In this document: positions 9,625 through 18,332 of the stretch, piece by piece
Layout of the letters: each line of letters begins with the position of its first letter
Numbering within the stretch: the stretch's first letter is position 1
Source: Candidatus Binatia bacterium
GTDB lineage: Bacteria > Desulfobacterota > Binatia > HRBIN30
Direction of reading: 5' to 3'
NCBI GenBank assembly: GCA_937925685.1
Contig: CALAMI010000014.1
Coordinates: 62,001 to 126,000 of the forward strand
DNA length: 64,000 bases
The notes under the pieces: model-generated
Seen by the model: only the letters and a program-made list of their open reading frames with translations
Told to the model about the DNA's origin: nothing
Databases searched by the model: none
Translations under genes and position numbers: made by a program

Positions 9625-9984
9625 TCACTCCTCTGCATCGACCAGCTCCAAGACGCGCTCCGGTGGCCGCCCCACCACTGCCTTGCGGCCCCGCACCACA
9701 ATCGGGCGTTCCATTAAAATCGGATAGCGTGCCATGGCGGCGAGAATTTCCTCGTCGCTACTCTGCGGGCCGAGGCCAGCCTGAGCAAATTCCTTCTCCT
9801 TCTTCCGTACCCATTGCGAGGGCGACAAGCCGAGCTTCTGCCCAAGCGCCCTCAGTTCGTTCAAACTCAACGGATGTTTCAGGTACTCGACAATCTCGAA
9901 CGGCACCTTGCGCTGTTGCAGTAAGCTCAATGCCTGTCGGCTCTTTGCGCATCGCGGGTTGTGGTAGATTACCAGCTTGGTCAT
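9625..9984 (-). CDS. ArsC/YfgD-family thioredoxin-fold protein
   Basis: A 119-residue protein starting at ATG 9984 with KLVIYHNPRCAKSRQAL, the single redox Cys loop of the ArsC/Spx thioredoxin-fold family, and ending with RPIVVRGRKAVVGRPPERV, the conserved C-terminal 'RPIV' loop. It would be a glutathione/glutaredoxin-type arsenate reductase or a YfgD-like protein of unknown substrate. No ars operon partners (ArsR, ArsB, ArsA) are near, so an arsenic role is not supported by context. A GTG at 10014 would add ten residues; the ATG gives the canonical N-terminus. It converges with recQ. Confidence 0.85.
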   Translation of the reverse strand: MTKLVIYHNPRCAKSRQALSLLQQRKVPFEIVEYLKHPLSLNELRALGQKLGLSPSQWVRKKEKEFAQAGLGPQSSDEEILAAMARYPILMERPIVVRGRKAVVGRPPERVLELVDAEE

Positions 9985-10087
9985 AAGTTGAAATGTTACT
10001 CTTTGCCGAGTCACTCTGTCGAGGTGCGCAAGCGCGGTCAGTTCTCACATCGCCTTTGTTGACCTTGTCTTAGTCTTGCTTCCACCC

Positions 10088-10489
10088 TCAGTTCGAGCGA
10101 CCCCTCCGCCGACCCCGCCGACGAGGGACCGGATCGGGACGGGGCGGCTGCGCGGCACTCCACCGACGCAAACGGGCACGAATGTCTTCAGGATCCAACC
10201 GCAGGATATCGCACACATACTGGAAGGAAAATCCGCCACCCCAAGTCGCTCCGGGATGCGGTTCCATAAGCCATTCCTCAGCCTCTCGAAATAAGCGCTG
10301 CCCGGCCCGATCGCGAGCCAAGTAGTTGCGCTGGTAGCAGCGAATGGCATCGGCCAAAAGCGCCGCCAGTAAGTGACACTCTCCCGACCGTAAAGGTCGA
10401 TCGCCTGCTAGGTCTCTGAAATACTGTGGAGGCAACAGAACATCCTCCACGAACAGCTCGTCGAAAATCCATCTATCCGATGCCGCCAT
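10088..10489 (-). CDS. Conserved hypothetical protein (FSFQYVCDILRLDP motif)
   Basis: About 133 residues from ATG 10489, which follows GGAG by about eight bases. The core has LLAALLADAIRCYQRN and GFSFQYVCDILRLDPEDIR, resembling small deltaproteobacterial proteins with an 'F-x-x-V-C-x-x-L-x-L-D-P' helix-turn-helix-like segment. The C-terminus is Arg-rich (PRRRGRRRGRSN), which would suit nucleic acid binding. I cannot give a function. Neighbours are an ArsC-like gene downstream and a divergent small basic protein. Confidence 0.7.
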   Translation of the reverse strand: MAASDRWIFDELFVEDVLLPPQYFRDLAGDRPLRSGECHLLAALLADAIRCYQRNYLARDRAGQRLFREAEEWLMEPHPGATWGGGFSFQYVCDILRLDPEDIRARLRRWSAAQPPRPDPVPRRRGRRRGRSN

Positions 10490-10706
10490 TGGCCAGACTC
10501 CGCACCTGCGGCGTTGCAATTGCTGCACCACAGCGGCATTCTCCTAGGCAGCTAGAGCACCCGAGCGAGCAACGCGGGTCAGTTCTTACTCCTGATACTC
10601 GGTGCGAGTTCAGCAGATTCTGCCCCTGCAATGAAGAGCGCCTATACAGAGACAGACGATTCTGGTAGGGAGAGCAACGTAATCTTCTGGCGAGGAGGAC
10701 TGCGCG

Positions 10707-11015
10707 ATGGCCGAGAAGGGGAGAAACGATCGGATCATGCAGCTTGTACGTGACGTGGAGAACGTTGCCAAGCAGTTGCGTACTGAGATCCGCAAACGAG
10801 TAGAGGAAACAGGCATCCTTAAACGTTGGGAAGCGACGGCTAACCAACTGCGAAAGCAAGCAGCCACTGTTGCCGCCCAGGTCGAGAAGTACGCGCGGGA
10901 AGTACGCCAAGAGTTGGAGAGATCACACAAGTCGAAGGCGAAATCTACGGCAAGGCCAAAGGCGGCAAGCCGTCCGAAGCGGTCGGCGTCCAAACCAGCC
11001 GCTTCACCGATGTAA
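10707..11015 (+). CDS. Small coiled-coil protein with Lys/Ala/Pro-rich tail
   Basis: A 102-residue protein whose ATG lies seven bases after GGAGGA. Residues 1-70 form a continuous amphipathic helix (MQLVRDVENVAKQLRTEIRK and a second stretch VAAQVEKYAREVRQELE). The last ~30 residues are low complexity, rich in Lys, Ser, Ala and Pro. This resembles phasin-like or histone H1-like small bacterial proteins that bind surfaces or DNA, but neither is proven. It is monocistronic and converges with the prolyl isomerase gene. Confidence 0.65.
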   Translation: MAEKGRNDRIMQLVRDVENVAKQLRTEIRKRVEETGILKRWEATANQLRKQAATVAAQVEKYAREVRQELERSHKSKAKSTARPKAASRPKRSASKPAASPM

Positions 11016-11095
11016 GCTCTGCGTCGAAGACCACGCCTCTTCCACTCTTTCGCGGAAAGCGCTCCCCCGGGCCAGCCAAGGCGGAAGGGGGTCCA

Positions 11096-11138
11096 GGTTT
11101 GGGTGCGCGCCAATAGCGCCGCCGCCTCGACCCAAACC
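11096..11138. terminator. Inverted repeat between convergent genes
   Basis: GGTTTGGGT at 11096-11104 is perfectly complementary to ACCCAAACC at 11130-11138, with a GC-rich 25-base middle that can itself fold. It sits between stop codons of convergent genes, where a bidirectional terminator is expected, but has no U-tract. Confidence 0.4.
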
Positions 11139-11149
11139 CTAGCGACAAA

Positions 11150-12109
11150 TCAAGGCTGCTTTTGCGGAGTGTTGCCGAGGCGCGGCATAAAAATCTCTAC
11201 TTTTGCCTTGGCTCGCAGTTCCTCGATCAACGACTCCTCTGCTTCCTCCCGTTGCTCGTCTTCCAAGATCGAGCGGATTTCCTCCGCTACCTCGTGAAGA
11301 GGAGCACGTCCGGCTGGCCTCCGGTCGGTCACCTTGATGATGTGGAAGCCATAGGGGCTTTCCACCGGTTCGCTAACCTGTCCCACCTCCAAGCGAAAGG
11401 CCGCTTGGGCAACTGGCGTGGGCCGCTCGGGAAAAAAGTCCAAATCACCACCCTTGGGGGCTGTGTAGCTATCTTGGGAGTACTGCTTTGCCAGTTGAGC
11501 AAAATCTTCACCTTTGCGCACGCGCTCGAGGAGTTCTTCCGCACGCCGACGCGCCGCTTCGCGGTCGCCACCCTGGACTCGGATGAGAATGTGGCTCGCT
11601 CGAACCATCGGTGGTCGGTCGAACTGATCCGCATGCTCCTGGTAATACTGCTCCACCTGCGCGGGCGAGATCTGCGTCTTGATGCGCTGTTCTAAAAACT
11701 TTTCGATCAGCAAACTTCGCCGAAGCTCCTGGCGTACACGTGCGGGATCCGTCTTACCCAGCCACTCGTGCATCGGATGATTGGGGTCGTAGGAACGAAT
11801 TTCCTTGATTTCTCGCTCCACCTCGCTTTCGCTTACCCGAAGCCCTTGCACGGAGGCCGCCTGTACGAGCACTTCTGTCGTGATCGCCTGATCCAACGCA
11901 TCGCTCCAAGTGGCCTCCGCAGTCGTTTGCGCACCCTTGGCAATTTGCGCGGCCAGTTGATAAATTTCGTCTGCCCACAGTGGTTTGCCGTTCACCCGAG
12001 CTGCCACCTGTCCCTTTTTGGGAGCTTCCGCCCACGCCCACGAAAGCGGCGCACTCAACAAACACAAGACAAACGCACCGATCGCCGGTAAGGCCTTTAC
12101 CGAAGTCAT
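11150..12109 (-). CDS. Periplasmic peptidylprolyl isomerase (parvulin/PpiC, SurA-like)
   Basis: A 319-residue exported foldase. Residues 1-28 form a signal peptide (LPAIGAFVLCLLSAPLSWA core). Residues ~35-160 are a SurA-N-like helical chaperone region (VNGKPLWADEIYQLA onward). Residues ~168-262 are a rotamase domain with RASHILIRV, AKQYSQDS, GGDLDFF and YGFHIIKVTDRRPA, the standard PpiC signature. It would help fold outer-membrane or secreted proteins. It is divergent from rimO, with 145 bases between starts. The C-terminal tail after the rotamase domain is an acidic helix. The family is clear; whether it is the main SurA is unknown. Confidence 0.9.
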   Translation of the reverse strand: MTSVKALPAIGAFVLCLLSAPLSWAWAEAPKKGQVAARVNGKPLWADEIYQLAAQIAKGAQTTAEATWSDALDQAITTEVLVQAASVQGLRVSESEVEREIKEIRSYDPNHPMHEWLGKTDPARVRQELRRSLLIEKFLEQRIKTQISPAQVEQYYQEHADQFDRPPMVRASHILIRVQGGDREAARRRAEELLERVRKGEDFAQLAKQYSQDSYTAPKGGDLDFFPERPTPVAQAAFRLEVGQVSEPVESPYGFHIIKVTDRRPAGRAPLHEVAEEIRSILEDEQREEAEESLIEELRAKAKVEIFMPRLGNTPQKQP

Positions 12110-12254
12110 GGAACGAACCCTCGCACAGCCGAGAACATCCGCTGCCTCCTAGCACTGGGCTCGCAGGAGGGAAACCGGACGCACAGCTCCGTGACTCTTT
12201 AGTAGGCACTATTGCGAGCATCACTTCGCTCACCTAAACACCATCGCTCACACG

Positions 12255-13607
12255 ATGCCCAAGGTATACGTGGAAAGCTTAGGCTGCCCGAAGAACCGGG
12301 TAGACAGCGAGATTATGCTGAGCTTGGCCTGGGAGAACGGCGCGGAGATCGTCTGCGATCCCGAGACTGCAGACGTTGTTGTGGTAAACACCTGTGGCTT
12401 TATCGATGCTGCCAAGCGGGAATCGATCGATACGATTCTGAGCTTCGCACAGTGGAAGGCGGCGGGGCTCCATCGCCGCCTGATCGTGACGGGCTGTTTA
12501 GTGCAGCGCTACGGGGAGGAGCTTGCCGAGGCGCTTCCGGAGGTGGACGCCTTCCTGGGCACGGGTGACTTCGATCGGCTCCCCGAGTTGCTGCGCGCTT
12601 CTCACCGCCGCTCAACCGCACCCTACCGAGGCGCAGCGCACCTGCTCCCCACGGCAGACGTGCCACGGCTTCGCACAGGCGAGTTTTTCAGTGCCTACGT
12701 AAAGGTGTCTGAGGGGTGCGACCATCGCTGTAGCTTTTGTATCATCCCCCAAATTCGCGGGCGCCACGAAAGTCGCCCCATGGACTCCATCCTCGCCGAG
12801 GCCGAACGACTCGTAGCTGAAGGGGTAGTGGAGATCAACTTGGTTGCTCAGGACCTCACAGCCTACGGGCGTGATCGCCGCGACGGTACGACGCTCGCCC
12901 GACTGTTGCGAGAACTGGCCAAGCTCGACAACCTTCAATGGATCCGACTGCTGTACAACTACCCTCGGTACGTTACCGACGACCTTCTGGAAACCATGGC
13001 CAGCGAAGAAAAGGTTTGCCCGTACATCGACATGCCTCTGCAACACGCCAGCGATCGGATCCTGCGGGCGATGCGGCGGGAGCGCGACGGCAACCAGCTG
13101 CGGGAGCTCCTGACACGGATCCGCCAAGCCGTGCCCGGGGTGGCTATTCGCAGTGCCTTTATCGTGGGTTTTCCCGGCGAAACTGAAGAGGACTTCCGGA
13201 TTCTTCTGGATTTCCTCCGTGAGCAACGCTTCGAGCACCTCGGCGCCTTTATGTACTCACGAGAAGAAGGCACCCCGGCAGCCAGTTACCCCGGGCAAGT
13301 GTCTACGGCGGTCAAGCGCCGCCGTTACCGCGAACTCATGCAGGTGCAAGCTCGCATCTCCGCGGAACATCAACAGCAACAGGTAGGGAAAATTTTACCG
13401 GTGCTCGTATGTGGTCAGGACAACCGTGGCCGCTGGTTCGGTCGCACCCCAGCCCAAGCCCCTGAGATCGACGGGGTGGTCTACCTGCCCGGGCCAGCCC
13501 CTGTGGGCAAGATCGTGCCCACGAAGATCGTCGGTGCTGCGACGTACGACCTGCACGGAGCGTGGCTCAAACAAGCCACAGTTGACAGCAGCACTCTTGG
13601 CCTTTAA
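12255..13607 (+). CDS. rimO: Ribosomal protein S12 methylthiotransferase RimO
   Basis: A 450-residue radical SAM methylthiotransferase that modifies the conserved Asp of ribosomal protein S12. The N-terminal UPF0004 domain has three cluster-binding Cys residues (ESLGCPKNRVD, NTCGFID, VTGCLVQRYG) and starts with the RimO-specific LGCPKNxVDSE. The radical SAM motif is CDHRCSFC near residue 155, followed by IPQIRGRHESRP. The C-terminus (~385-450) is a TRAM domain. The length matches the family. It leads a co-directional run with the DksA-type gene (29 bases later), glycerate kinase and queE. Confidence 0.96.
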   Translation: MPKVYVESLGCPKNRVDSEIMLSLAWENGAEIVCDPETADVVVVNTCGFIDAAKRESIDTILSFAQWKAAGLHRRLIVTGCLVQRYGEELAEALPEVDAFLGTGDFDRLPELLRASHRRSTAPYRGAAHLLPTADVPRLRTGEFFSAYVKVSEGCDHRCSFCIIPQIRGRHESRPMDSILAEAERLVAEGVVEINLVAQDLTAYGRDRRDGTTLARLLRELAKLDNLQWIRLLYNYPRYVTDDLLETMASEEKVCPYIDMPLQHASDRILRAMRRERDGNQLRELLTRIRQAVPGVAIRSAFIVGFPGETEEDFRILLDFLREQRFEHLGAFMYSREEGTPAASYPGQVSTAVKRRRYRELMQVQARISAEHQQQQVGKILPVLVCGQDNRGRWFGRTPAQAPEIDGVVYLPGPAPVGKIVPTKIVGAATYDLHGAWLKQATVDSSTLGL

Positions 13608-13636
13608 CTTGCGTCGCCCTTTTCACTGAGGCCGTT

Positions 13637-14059
13637 ATGAGGAAAGCATTTCTGAAACAAATGCAGGCGAAACTGCTCGACATGCGCCGCCAGTTACTCC
13701 GAGAGATCGACAAGGATCGGCAACAAGGCCGTGAGGTCGCCAAAGAAGGCGGCATGGATAGCTACGACTTGGCAAGCGAGGAGCGCGATCGGGAAATTTC
13801 CTTCCTCCTTACCGATCGCGATCGCGAAAAGCTCCAAGCAATCCAAGACGCCCTTGAACGGATCGAGCAAGGTACGTACGGCGTCTGCGAGAGCTGCGGT
13901 ACCGAGATTGCCGAAGGGAGGCTCACAGCCTTGCCATTCACGCGGCTGTGCGTCACCTGCCAGACCGAAGAGGAGAAGGAAGCAAAACTGCAACGGCGCT
14001 ACGAGGACGACCGGGCGTACCGGCAACTGAGCGCCACCGACGTCGAAGAAGAAAGCTAA
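13637..14059 (+). CDS. DksA/TraR-family zinc-finger protein
   Basis: A 140-residue protein with an N-terminal coiled coil (about residues 5-75, including the DLASEERDRE stretch near the coiled-coil tip) and a four-Cys zinc finger: C84-C87 (CESCGTEI) and C105-C108 (CVTC). DksA proteins enter the RNA polymerase secondary channel and, with ppGpp, adjust transcription. This one is of the shorter YteA/DksA-like type. It follows rimO by 29 bases and is probably co-transcribed, linking a ribosome-modification gene with a transcription regulator. The ribosome site (a GAGG) is modest. Confidence 0.88.
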   Translation: MRKAFLKQMQAKLLDMRRQLLREIDKDRQQGREVAKEGGMDSYDLASEERDREISFLLTDRDREKLQAIQDALERIEQGTYGVCESCGTEIAEGRLTALPFTRLCVTCQTEEEKEAKLQRRYEDDRAYRQLSATDVEEES

Positions 14060-14137
14060 ACGTAAACCTCTGCCCGCAATCCTGAGCCGAAGCCGCGCTA
14101 CGCCTCCCGCCGCCGACATTTGGCTATACGAAGAACG

Positions 14138-15451
14138 ATGGTGCGCTGGCGGGCCGAACTGGAAGCCTTGTATTGGACGGGGCTTGCGGCTGTTCGTGCG
14201 GACGAAAGCATAAGCCGCGTGCTGCACTACGGCGACGGACAGCTGCACTGGCACGACCCCTCGGGCAGCTTCCAAGAAATCAATCTCCCGATTCTGCTCC
14301 TCGGTGCCGGCAAGGCGTCAGCCCAGATGGCTCGAGGTTTTGCCCGGATGTTACCTGGGGGAACATTTCACGGAGCGGTGGTCACCAGCCAGGGAAACGA
14401 AGCCGCCATACCCGGTATTGAGGTTTTGTTGGGCTCGCATCCCGTCCCTGATAGCCACTCCCTTGCCGCGGCCGAGCATTTGCTTGCGCTTTGTCAATCT
14501 CGCGTGGCCCCCTCGGTCGTGTTTTTACTTAGCGGTGGAGCATCGAGCCTTTTGGCCGCGCCATGGCCGCCAGTTACGCTGGCCGACAAGACCGTAACAA
14601 ACCGCTTGTTGCTCCGAAGCGGGGCCGACATTTCCGAAGTCAACACCGTGCGCAAGCATATCTCGCGAATCAAGGGTGGACGCCTTCTTCGGCACCTGCA
14701 ATGCGATGTCTTCACTCTCGCCCTGTCAGATGTTGTCGGTGACGATCCTTCCGTCATTGGGTCTGGACCGACAGTGCCCGATTCAACAACCTTCTCAGAT
14801 GCAAAGGCGGTGCTGTGTAAGTATTCGCTCTGGGAAGCTGTGCCTGAGTCCGTGCGCACCGTCATCCAACAGGGCCTGAACGGTCAGATCCCGGAAACCG
14901 TCAAGCCTAACGAACCCGCCGCCCGCTTGGCTCACTATGCGGTCGTCGCTCGCAACCATGACGCCTGCAGCGCGATCGCCCAGGCCGCACGAGAGAAACA
15001 ATGGGGGGTAGAGATCATGGAAAAGCCCATCACCGGTGAAGCGCGGCAGGCGGCGCGCAGCTTTGCTCAGCATATCGAACGGTTACTCCCTCCCAGCAGC
15101 CAAAATCCGCGCTGCCTCATAGCCGGCGGGGAAACAACCGTAACCGTGAGGGGAACCGGGCTTGGCGGTCGCAGCCAAGAATTTGCTCTAGCCCTAGCCC
15201 CGCTCATTGCAGGGCAACCAGTGACCGTGCTGATCGCAGGCACGGACGGCATTGACGGTCCCACGGACGCCGCCGGGGCTTTTGTCGATGGTACCACGAT
15301 CCAGCGCGCGCGGAGTCTGGGACTCGAGCCTGGGCGCTACCTGGCTGCAAACGATTCGTATCATTTTTTCTCCACCCTGGGGGATTTGTTTCGTCCCGGG
15401 CCTACAGGCACCAACGTAATGGATCTGTACCTCGCCATCGTTCATGTTTAG
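14138..15451 (+). CDS. Glycerate 2-kinase (DUF4147 / MOFRL family)
   Basis: A 437-residue protein of the GckA/TtuD type, which converts D-glycerate to 2-phosphoglycerate. Signatures are LLLGAGKASAQMARGF near the N-terminus, FLLSGGASSLLAAP, the TVRKHISRIKGGRL segment and the C-terminal MOFRL domain with AGGETTVTVRGTGLGGRSQE and AGTDGIDGPTDAAGA. Start ATG 14138 gives the usual N-terminus; a TTG at 14120 would add six residues. Glycerate kinase links glyoxylate/serine breakdown to glycolysis, which fits loosely with the aminotransferase and serA operon 3 kb downstream. It lies in a co-directional run with rimO and queE. Confidence 0.93.
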   Translation: MVRWRAELEALYWTGLAAVRADESISRVLHYGDGQLHWHDPSGSFQEINLPILLLGAGKASAQMARGFARMLPGGTFHGAVVTSQGNEAAIPGIEVLLGSHPVPDSHSLAAAEHLLALCQSRVAPSVVFLLSGGASSLLAAPWPPVTLADKTVTNRLLLRSGADISEVNTVRKHISRIKGGRLLRHLQCDVFTLALSDVVGDDPSVIGSGPTVPDSTTFSDAKAVLCKYSLWEAVPESVRTVIQQGLNGQIPETVKPNEPAARLAHYAVVARNHDACSAIAQAAREKQWGVEIMEKPITGEARQAARSFAQHIERLLPPSSQNPRCLIAGGETTVTVRGTGLGGRSQEFALALAPLIAGQPVTVLIAGTDGIDGPTDAAGAFVDGTTIQRARSLGLEPGRYLAANDSYHFFSTLGDLFRPGPTGTNVMDLYLAIVHV

Positions 15452-15512
15452 CGGCAATGTCTCGCGCAGCCTTGCCGGGCCGGATCGGAGCGCTACGGAA
15501 AAGTTTGCACCC

Positions 15513-16253
15513 ATGAGCGGCTACCTAAGCGAGATTTTCGTATCCTTCCAAGGCGAAGGGGCACAAGTTGGTGAGCGACACCTCTTCGTACGCTTTGCGG
15601 GATGCAATTTGCGCTGCCGCTATTGCGACACGCCGTACAGTTTAGACCGCCACCCCACCTGGCAGGCCCACGACCCGGCAACTGGCAAGACCTCCACGCT
15701 AGCAAACCCGGTTTCTCCGGAAGAGCTGCTACGGCTAGTCGCTCATTTCCAAAACCAGGATCCCAGCATCCAAATGATGGCAGTCACGGGCGGCGAGCCC
15801 TTGCTTCAAGCCAAATTTCTTCGGGAAGTCTTAATCGGCAGGGAGCTAGACTTACCCGTTCTCTTAGAAACCAATGGGGTTCTACCCCAACAGCTAGTTG
15901 CAATTCTGCCTGGCGTTCACGTCATCAGCATGGACATCAAGTTACCGAGCAACAGTGGGGAGCGCCCGTTTTGGGACGAGCATCGCGCCTTCCTCGAGAT
16001 CGCTAAAAGTCGTAAATGCTATGTCAAGGTCCTTGTAGACCGAACCACGGACCCGGGGGAGGTCGAGCACGCAGCAAGAATCGTCAGCCAGGTTGCCCCC
16101 GAAGTGCTGCTTTTCCTTCAGCCCATCGTCGACGCCCAAGGTCATGTTTGCGCCGATGGAGAGACTCTCGTCACGTTATTTTTGGCTGCCCGTCGTCAGC
16201 ATGAACATGTCCGAGTGCTTCCTCAAGTGCACAAACTCCTCGGCATCCCCTGA
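15513..16253 (+). CDS. queE: 7-carboxy-7-deazaguanine synthase QueE
   Basis: A 246-residue radical SAM enzyme converting 6-carboxy-tetrahydropterin to 7-carboxy-7-deazaguanine on the way to queuosine. The start (MSGYLSEIFVSFQGEGAQVG) is the canonical QueE N-terminus. The cluster Cys motif is C31-x3-C35-x2-C38 (CNLRCRYCD), then TGGEPLLQ and LETNG. ATG 15513 was chosen over ATG 15444, which would overlap the previous gene and add 23 unlike residues. folE, 1.4 kb downstream, makes the pterin precursor of the same pathway; queC and queD are not in the window. Confidence 0.94.
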   Translation: MSGYLSEIFVSFQGEGAQVGERHLFVRFAGCNLRCRYCDTPYSLDRHPTWQAHDPATGKTSTLANPVSPEELLRLVAHFQNQDPSIQMMAVTGGEPLLQAKFLREVLIGRELDLPVLLETNGVLPQQLVAILPGVHVISMDIKLPSNSGERPFWDEHRAFLEIAKSRKCYVKVLVDRTTDPGEVEHAARIVSQVAPEVLLFLQPIVDAQGHVCADGETLVTLFLAARRQHEHVRVLPQVHKLLGIP

Positions 16254-16455
16254 TGCCTCGCACTCGAGAAAGGAGTTCCCAACCACCCTCCAGAACCAAA
16301 TCGCTCTAACTGTGCCCCGCAACACTTTACTGCCACCGTCTCTCATGCTTCTCATAGTCGGGAATCCAAGCGGATGCCCCCGACGTACCTCCTGAATCAA
16401 GCTCGGGATTGGGTTGTTCGGTTCTACATGGGGGCGAATAAATGACGAAATCTTA

Positions 16456-16485
16456 TTGACTTTGGTAGCTGAGCTGCCGTATCGT
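16456..16485 (+). promoter_or_regulatory. Possible sigma-70 promoter before kinase-fold gene
   Basis: TTGACT at 16456-16461 is followed after 18 bases by TATCGT at 16480-16485 (5/6 and 4/6 to consensus). It lies 59 bases before the ATG at 16544 in an otherwise AT-richer, empty gap. Confidence 0.4.
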
Positions 16486-16543
16486 TAGCCCAACGTTCTG
16501 CCCCTACTGAAGTTGCCAACGTGTCGGGCCAGGCGGTTCACCC

Positions 16544-17566
16544 ATGGAGTATTGCGAGGCCAGGGCCAAAGTGAGCAATGCTGCGATCGCAAAGGCTTTT
16601 GGTTTGCCTCGCGTGGTTCGAGTGCGACGGCTGCAGAATTCCCCTCTCGGCAATGTGCTCATCGAAACCGCTCGTGGCCGCTTCGTGGTTCGCCGCTTGC
16701 CTCACCGCTCGGAGTTGGAGCTCAAGCGAGCCGCCCAGTTTTTGCTCTACATGCGCGAACATGGTTTTCCCGTGCTGGTGCCTTTAACGGACCAGGCCGG
16801 TCGCTATTGGTGTTCCTTCGGAGAAGCCTTGTGGAGCGTGCATCCCGTGCGGGAGTGGCGTTTGCAGGCCTTGGATCCGACAAACCCGGTTCAGCTGGGC
16901 GCCTTAGGGAGCACGGTGGCGCGCTACCATTTAGCGGGCAAGGGCTACCGCAAGGGCAGCGAGGTTAAAGGGGCTCCCGAACGCGTCTGGCAACTGTGGA
17001 CCGCTGTTCGCCCGGAGCTTCCGGTTTACTTGAGTCGACTTGTGCGAGTAATCGACGAGGAGGCGGAATACCTGGCGGGAGCGCTCGAAGTCGCCAAATT
17101 GCCGAAAGGCCCGATCCTGCTGGACATGGATGTCCAGCGCTTCTGTTTTCAGGGCAATCGCCTAGCGGTAGTGCTCAATTGCGACCCCGACTGCAAGGGG
17201 CCGTACATTTTCGACCTAGCTCATGCGGTAAACCAGTTTTGCTTCGTCCGTGGGCACTACGACCCCTCGCGGTTCGAGGCGCTTGTGCGCGCTTACGACG
17301 CCACAAGGATTCTCGGTTTGCTGGAGTGGGATACCTTTCCCAATGCCTTGCGCTTCAGCGCAGTGCGCGTCTTATGCATTGGACTGCAAAAGGTGTTTCT
17401 CGATCGAATCGAGTCGTGGCCCGAGGTCGAAACTCGATTGCAGCAGTGGTTCGAGCGCCTACGCATCTTACGACGGGAAACGGAAGGAAACTTCGGAGCT
17501 TTGCTTGCGGTGATGGCCACGGGTTACGAGTACCGCCGCTGTCAGCGCTCCCGCGACTCGCAGTGA
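16544..17566 (+). CDS. Kinase-fold protein related to ThrB2/APH, active site degraded
   Basis: A 340-residue protein with the aminoglycoside-phosphotransferase/homoserine kinase II layout: an N-lobe (VRVRRLQNSPLGNVLIETARG, FVVRRLPHRSELELK) and a C-lobe ending in the ThrB-like YIFDLAHAVNQFCF near 221-234. The catalytic loop, normally H-x-D-x4-N, reads LLDMDVQR here (residues 192-199): the base Asp194 stays, but His is Leu and the metal-binding Asn is Arg199. The Mg-binding Asp of the following IIDF-type segment is Asn212 (VVLNCD). It is therefore likely catalytically impaired or a pseudokinase. The start ATG overlaps no other gene; folE follows after 61 bases. Substrate and role are unknown. 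Confidence 0.75.
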   Translation: MEYCEARAKVSNAAIAKAFGLPRVVRVRRLQNSPLGNVLIETARGRFVVRRLPHRSELELKRAAQFLLYMREHGFPVLVPLTDQAGRYWCSFGEALWSVHPVREWRLQALDPTNPVQLGALGSTVARYHLAGKGYRKGSEVKGAPERVWQLWTAVRPELPVYLSRLVRVIDEEAEYLAGALEVAKLPKGPILLDMDVQRFCFQGNRLAVVLNCDPDCKGPYIFDLAHAVNQFCFVRGHYDPSRFEALVRAYDATRILGLLEWDTFPNALRFSAVRVLCIGLQKVFLDRIESWPEVETRLQQWFERLRILRRETEGNFGALLAVMATGYEYRRCQRSRDSQ

Positions 17567-17627
17567 AACTAAACTGGCGGCCAAGGTCCGGTTGCTTCGA
17601 ACTGCTGTTCCGTTAACGTTGCCGCTG

Positions 17628-18194
17628 ATGGCAGAAGAAAACCGTTTGGAGCACGTTGTCGCCGAACTCTTGCGGCTCTTGGGGGAAAACCCAGACCGTG
17701 AAGGTCTTCGCAAAACTCCGGCTCGGGTGGCACGCGCCCTCAAGTACCTGACCAAGGGCTATGCAGAAGATCCGAAGCACGTCATCAACAATGCCCTGTT
17801 TACCGAGGATTACTCGGAGATGATCGTGATGAAGGACGTAGACTTTTTTTCCCTCTGCGAGCACCACATCCTTCCGTTTTTCGGCCGTGCCACGATTGCT
17901 TACATCCCTCGGCACAAGATCGTGGGGATCAGTAAACTTGCCCGGCTGGTGGACGTGTACGCGCGCCGCCTGCAAGTGCAGGAACGGATGACCACGCAAA
18001 TCGCCAACACGCTGATGGAAGAACTGGACCCTCTCGGTGTCGGGGTTGTGCTGCGGGCGGAGCACCTATGCATGCGGATGCGAGGAGTAGAGAAACAAAA
18101 CTCCGTGGTCGTGACCAGCGCCATGTTAGGGGTGTTTCGCAGCCATCAGGAAACCCGCGAGGAGTTTATGACGCTGGTCAACGGCAGCCGGTAA
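17628..18194 (+). CDS. folE: GTP cyclohydrolase I FolE
   Basis: A 188-residue type I GTP cyclohydrolase making 7,8-dihydroneopterin triphosphate for folate and queuosine. Zinc ligands are visible as C77 (SLCEHH) and C148 (EHLCMRMRG), with the substrate-binding HH at 79-80. GLRKTPARVARAL and VGISKLARLVDVYARRLQVQER are family signatures. ATG 17628 was chosen because a TTG further up would add a non-conserved leader. It ends 184 bases before the aminotransferase gene, and a ZTP riboswitch lies between them, so the two are transcriptionally separate. Confidence 0.96.
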   Translation: MAEENRLEHVVAELLRLLGENPDREGLRKTPARVARALKYLTKGYAEDPKHVINNALFTEDYSEMIVMKDVDFFSLCEHHILPFFGRATIAYIPRHKIVGISKLARLVDVYARRLQVQERMTTQIANTLMEELDPLGVGVVLRAEHLCMRMRGVEKQNSVVVTSAMLGVFRSHQETREEFMTLVNGSR

Positions 18195-18208
18195 TCGAGT
18201 CGTAGCGC

Positions 18209-18237
18209 TTGACAGCGTCTTACCATTTCATTATCCG
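18209..18237 (+). promoter_or_regulatory. Probable promoter of the ZTP-controlled operon
   Basis: A perfect TTGACA at 18209-18214 is followed after 17 bases by TATCCG at 18232-18237 (a weak -10). The start would fall near 18244, about ten bases before the aptamer. Confidence 0.55.
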
Positions 18238-18252
18238 GCCGGAACACATTGC

Positions 18253-18332
18253 TGGGTCTGCACGACTGGCGTTAGACGTGGAATGGACCACGGGGGAGTG
18301 CTGACCTTCAGTGGGCCGTACGCCTGGGCCTC
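18253..18332 (+). promoter_or_regulatory. ZTP (pfl) riboswitch aptamer
   Basis: The leader matches the pfl/ZTP RNA in order and spacing. GGTC at 18255-18258 pairs with GACC at 18303-18306 (P1). The conserved ACTGGCG is at 18265-18271. CGTGG (18277-18281) and CCACG (18288-18292) form P2 with a six-base loop, followed directly by the conserved GGGGGAGTG. The 3' domain has CC-GTA-CGCCTGGGC (18315-18329), the hallmark element that forms the ligand pocket and pseudoknot. Known ZTP riboswitches sense ZMP/ZTP, purine intermediates that accumulate when 10-formyl-tetrahydrofolate is short, and turn on folate, one-carbon and purine genes. Here the regulated genes are a class V aminotransferase, serA and purA. 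Confidence 0.93.
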
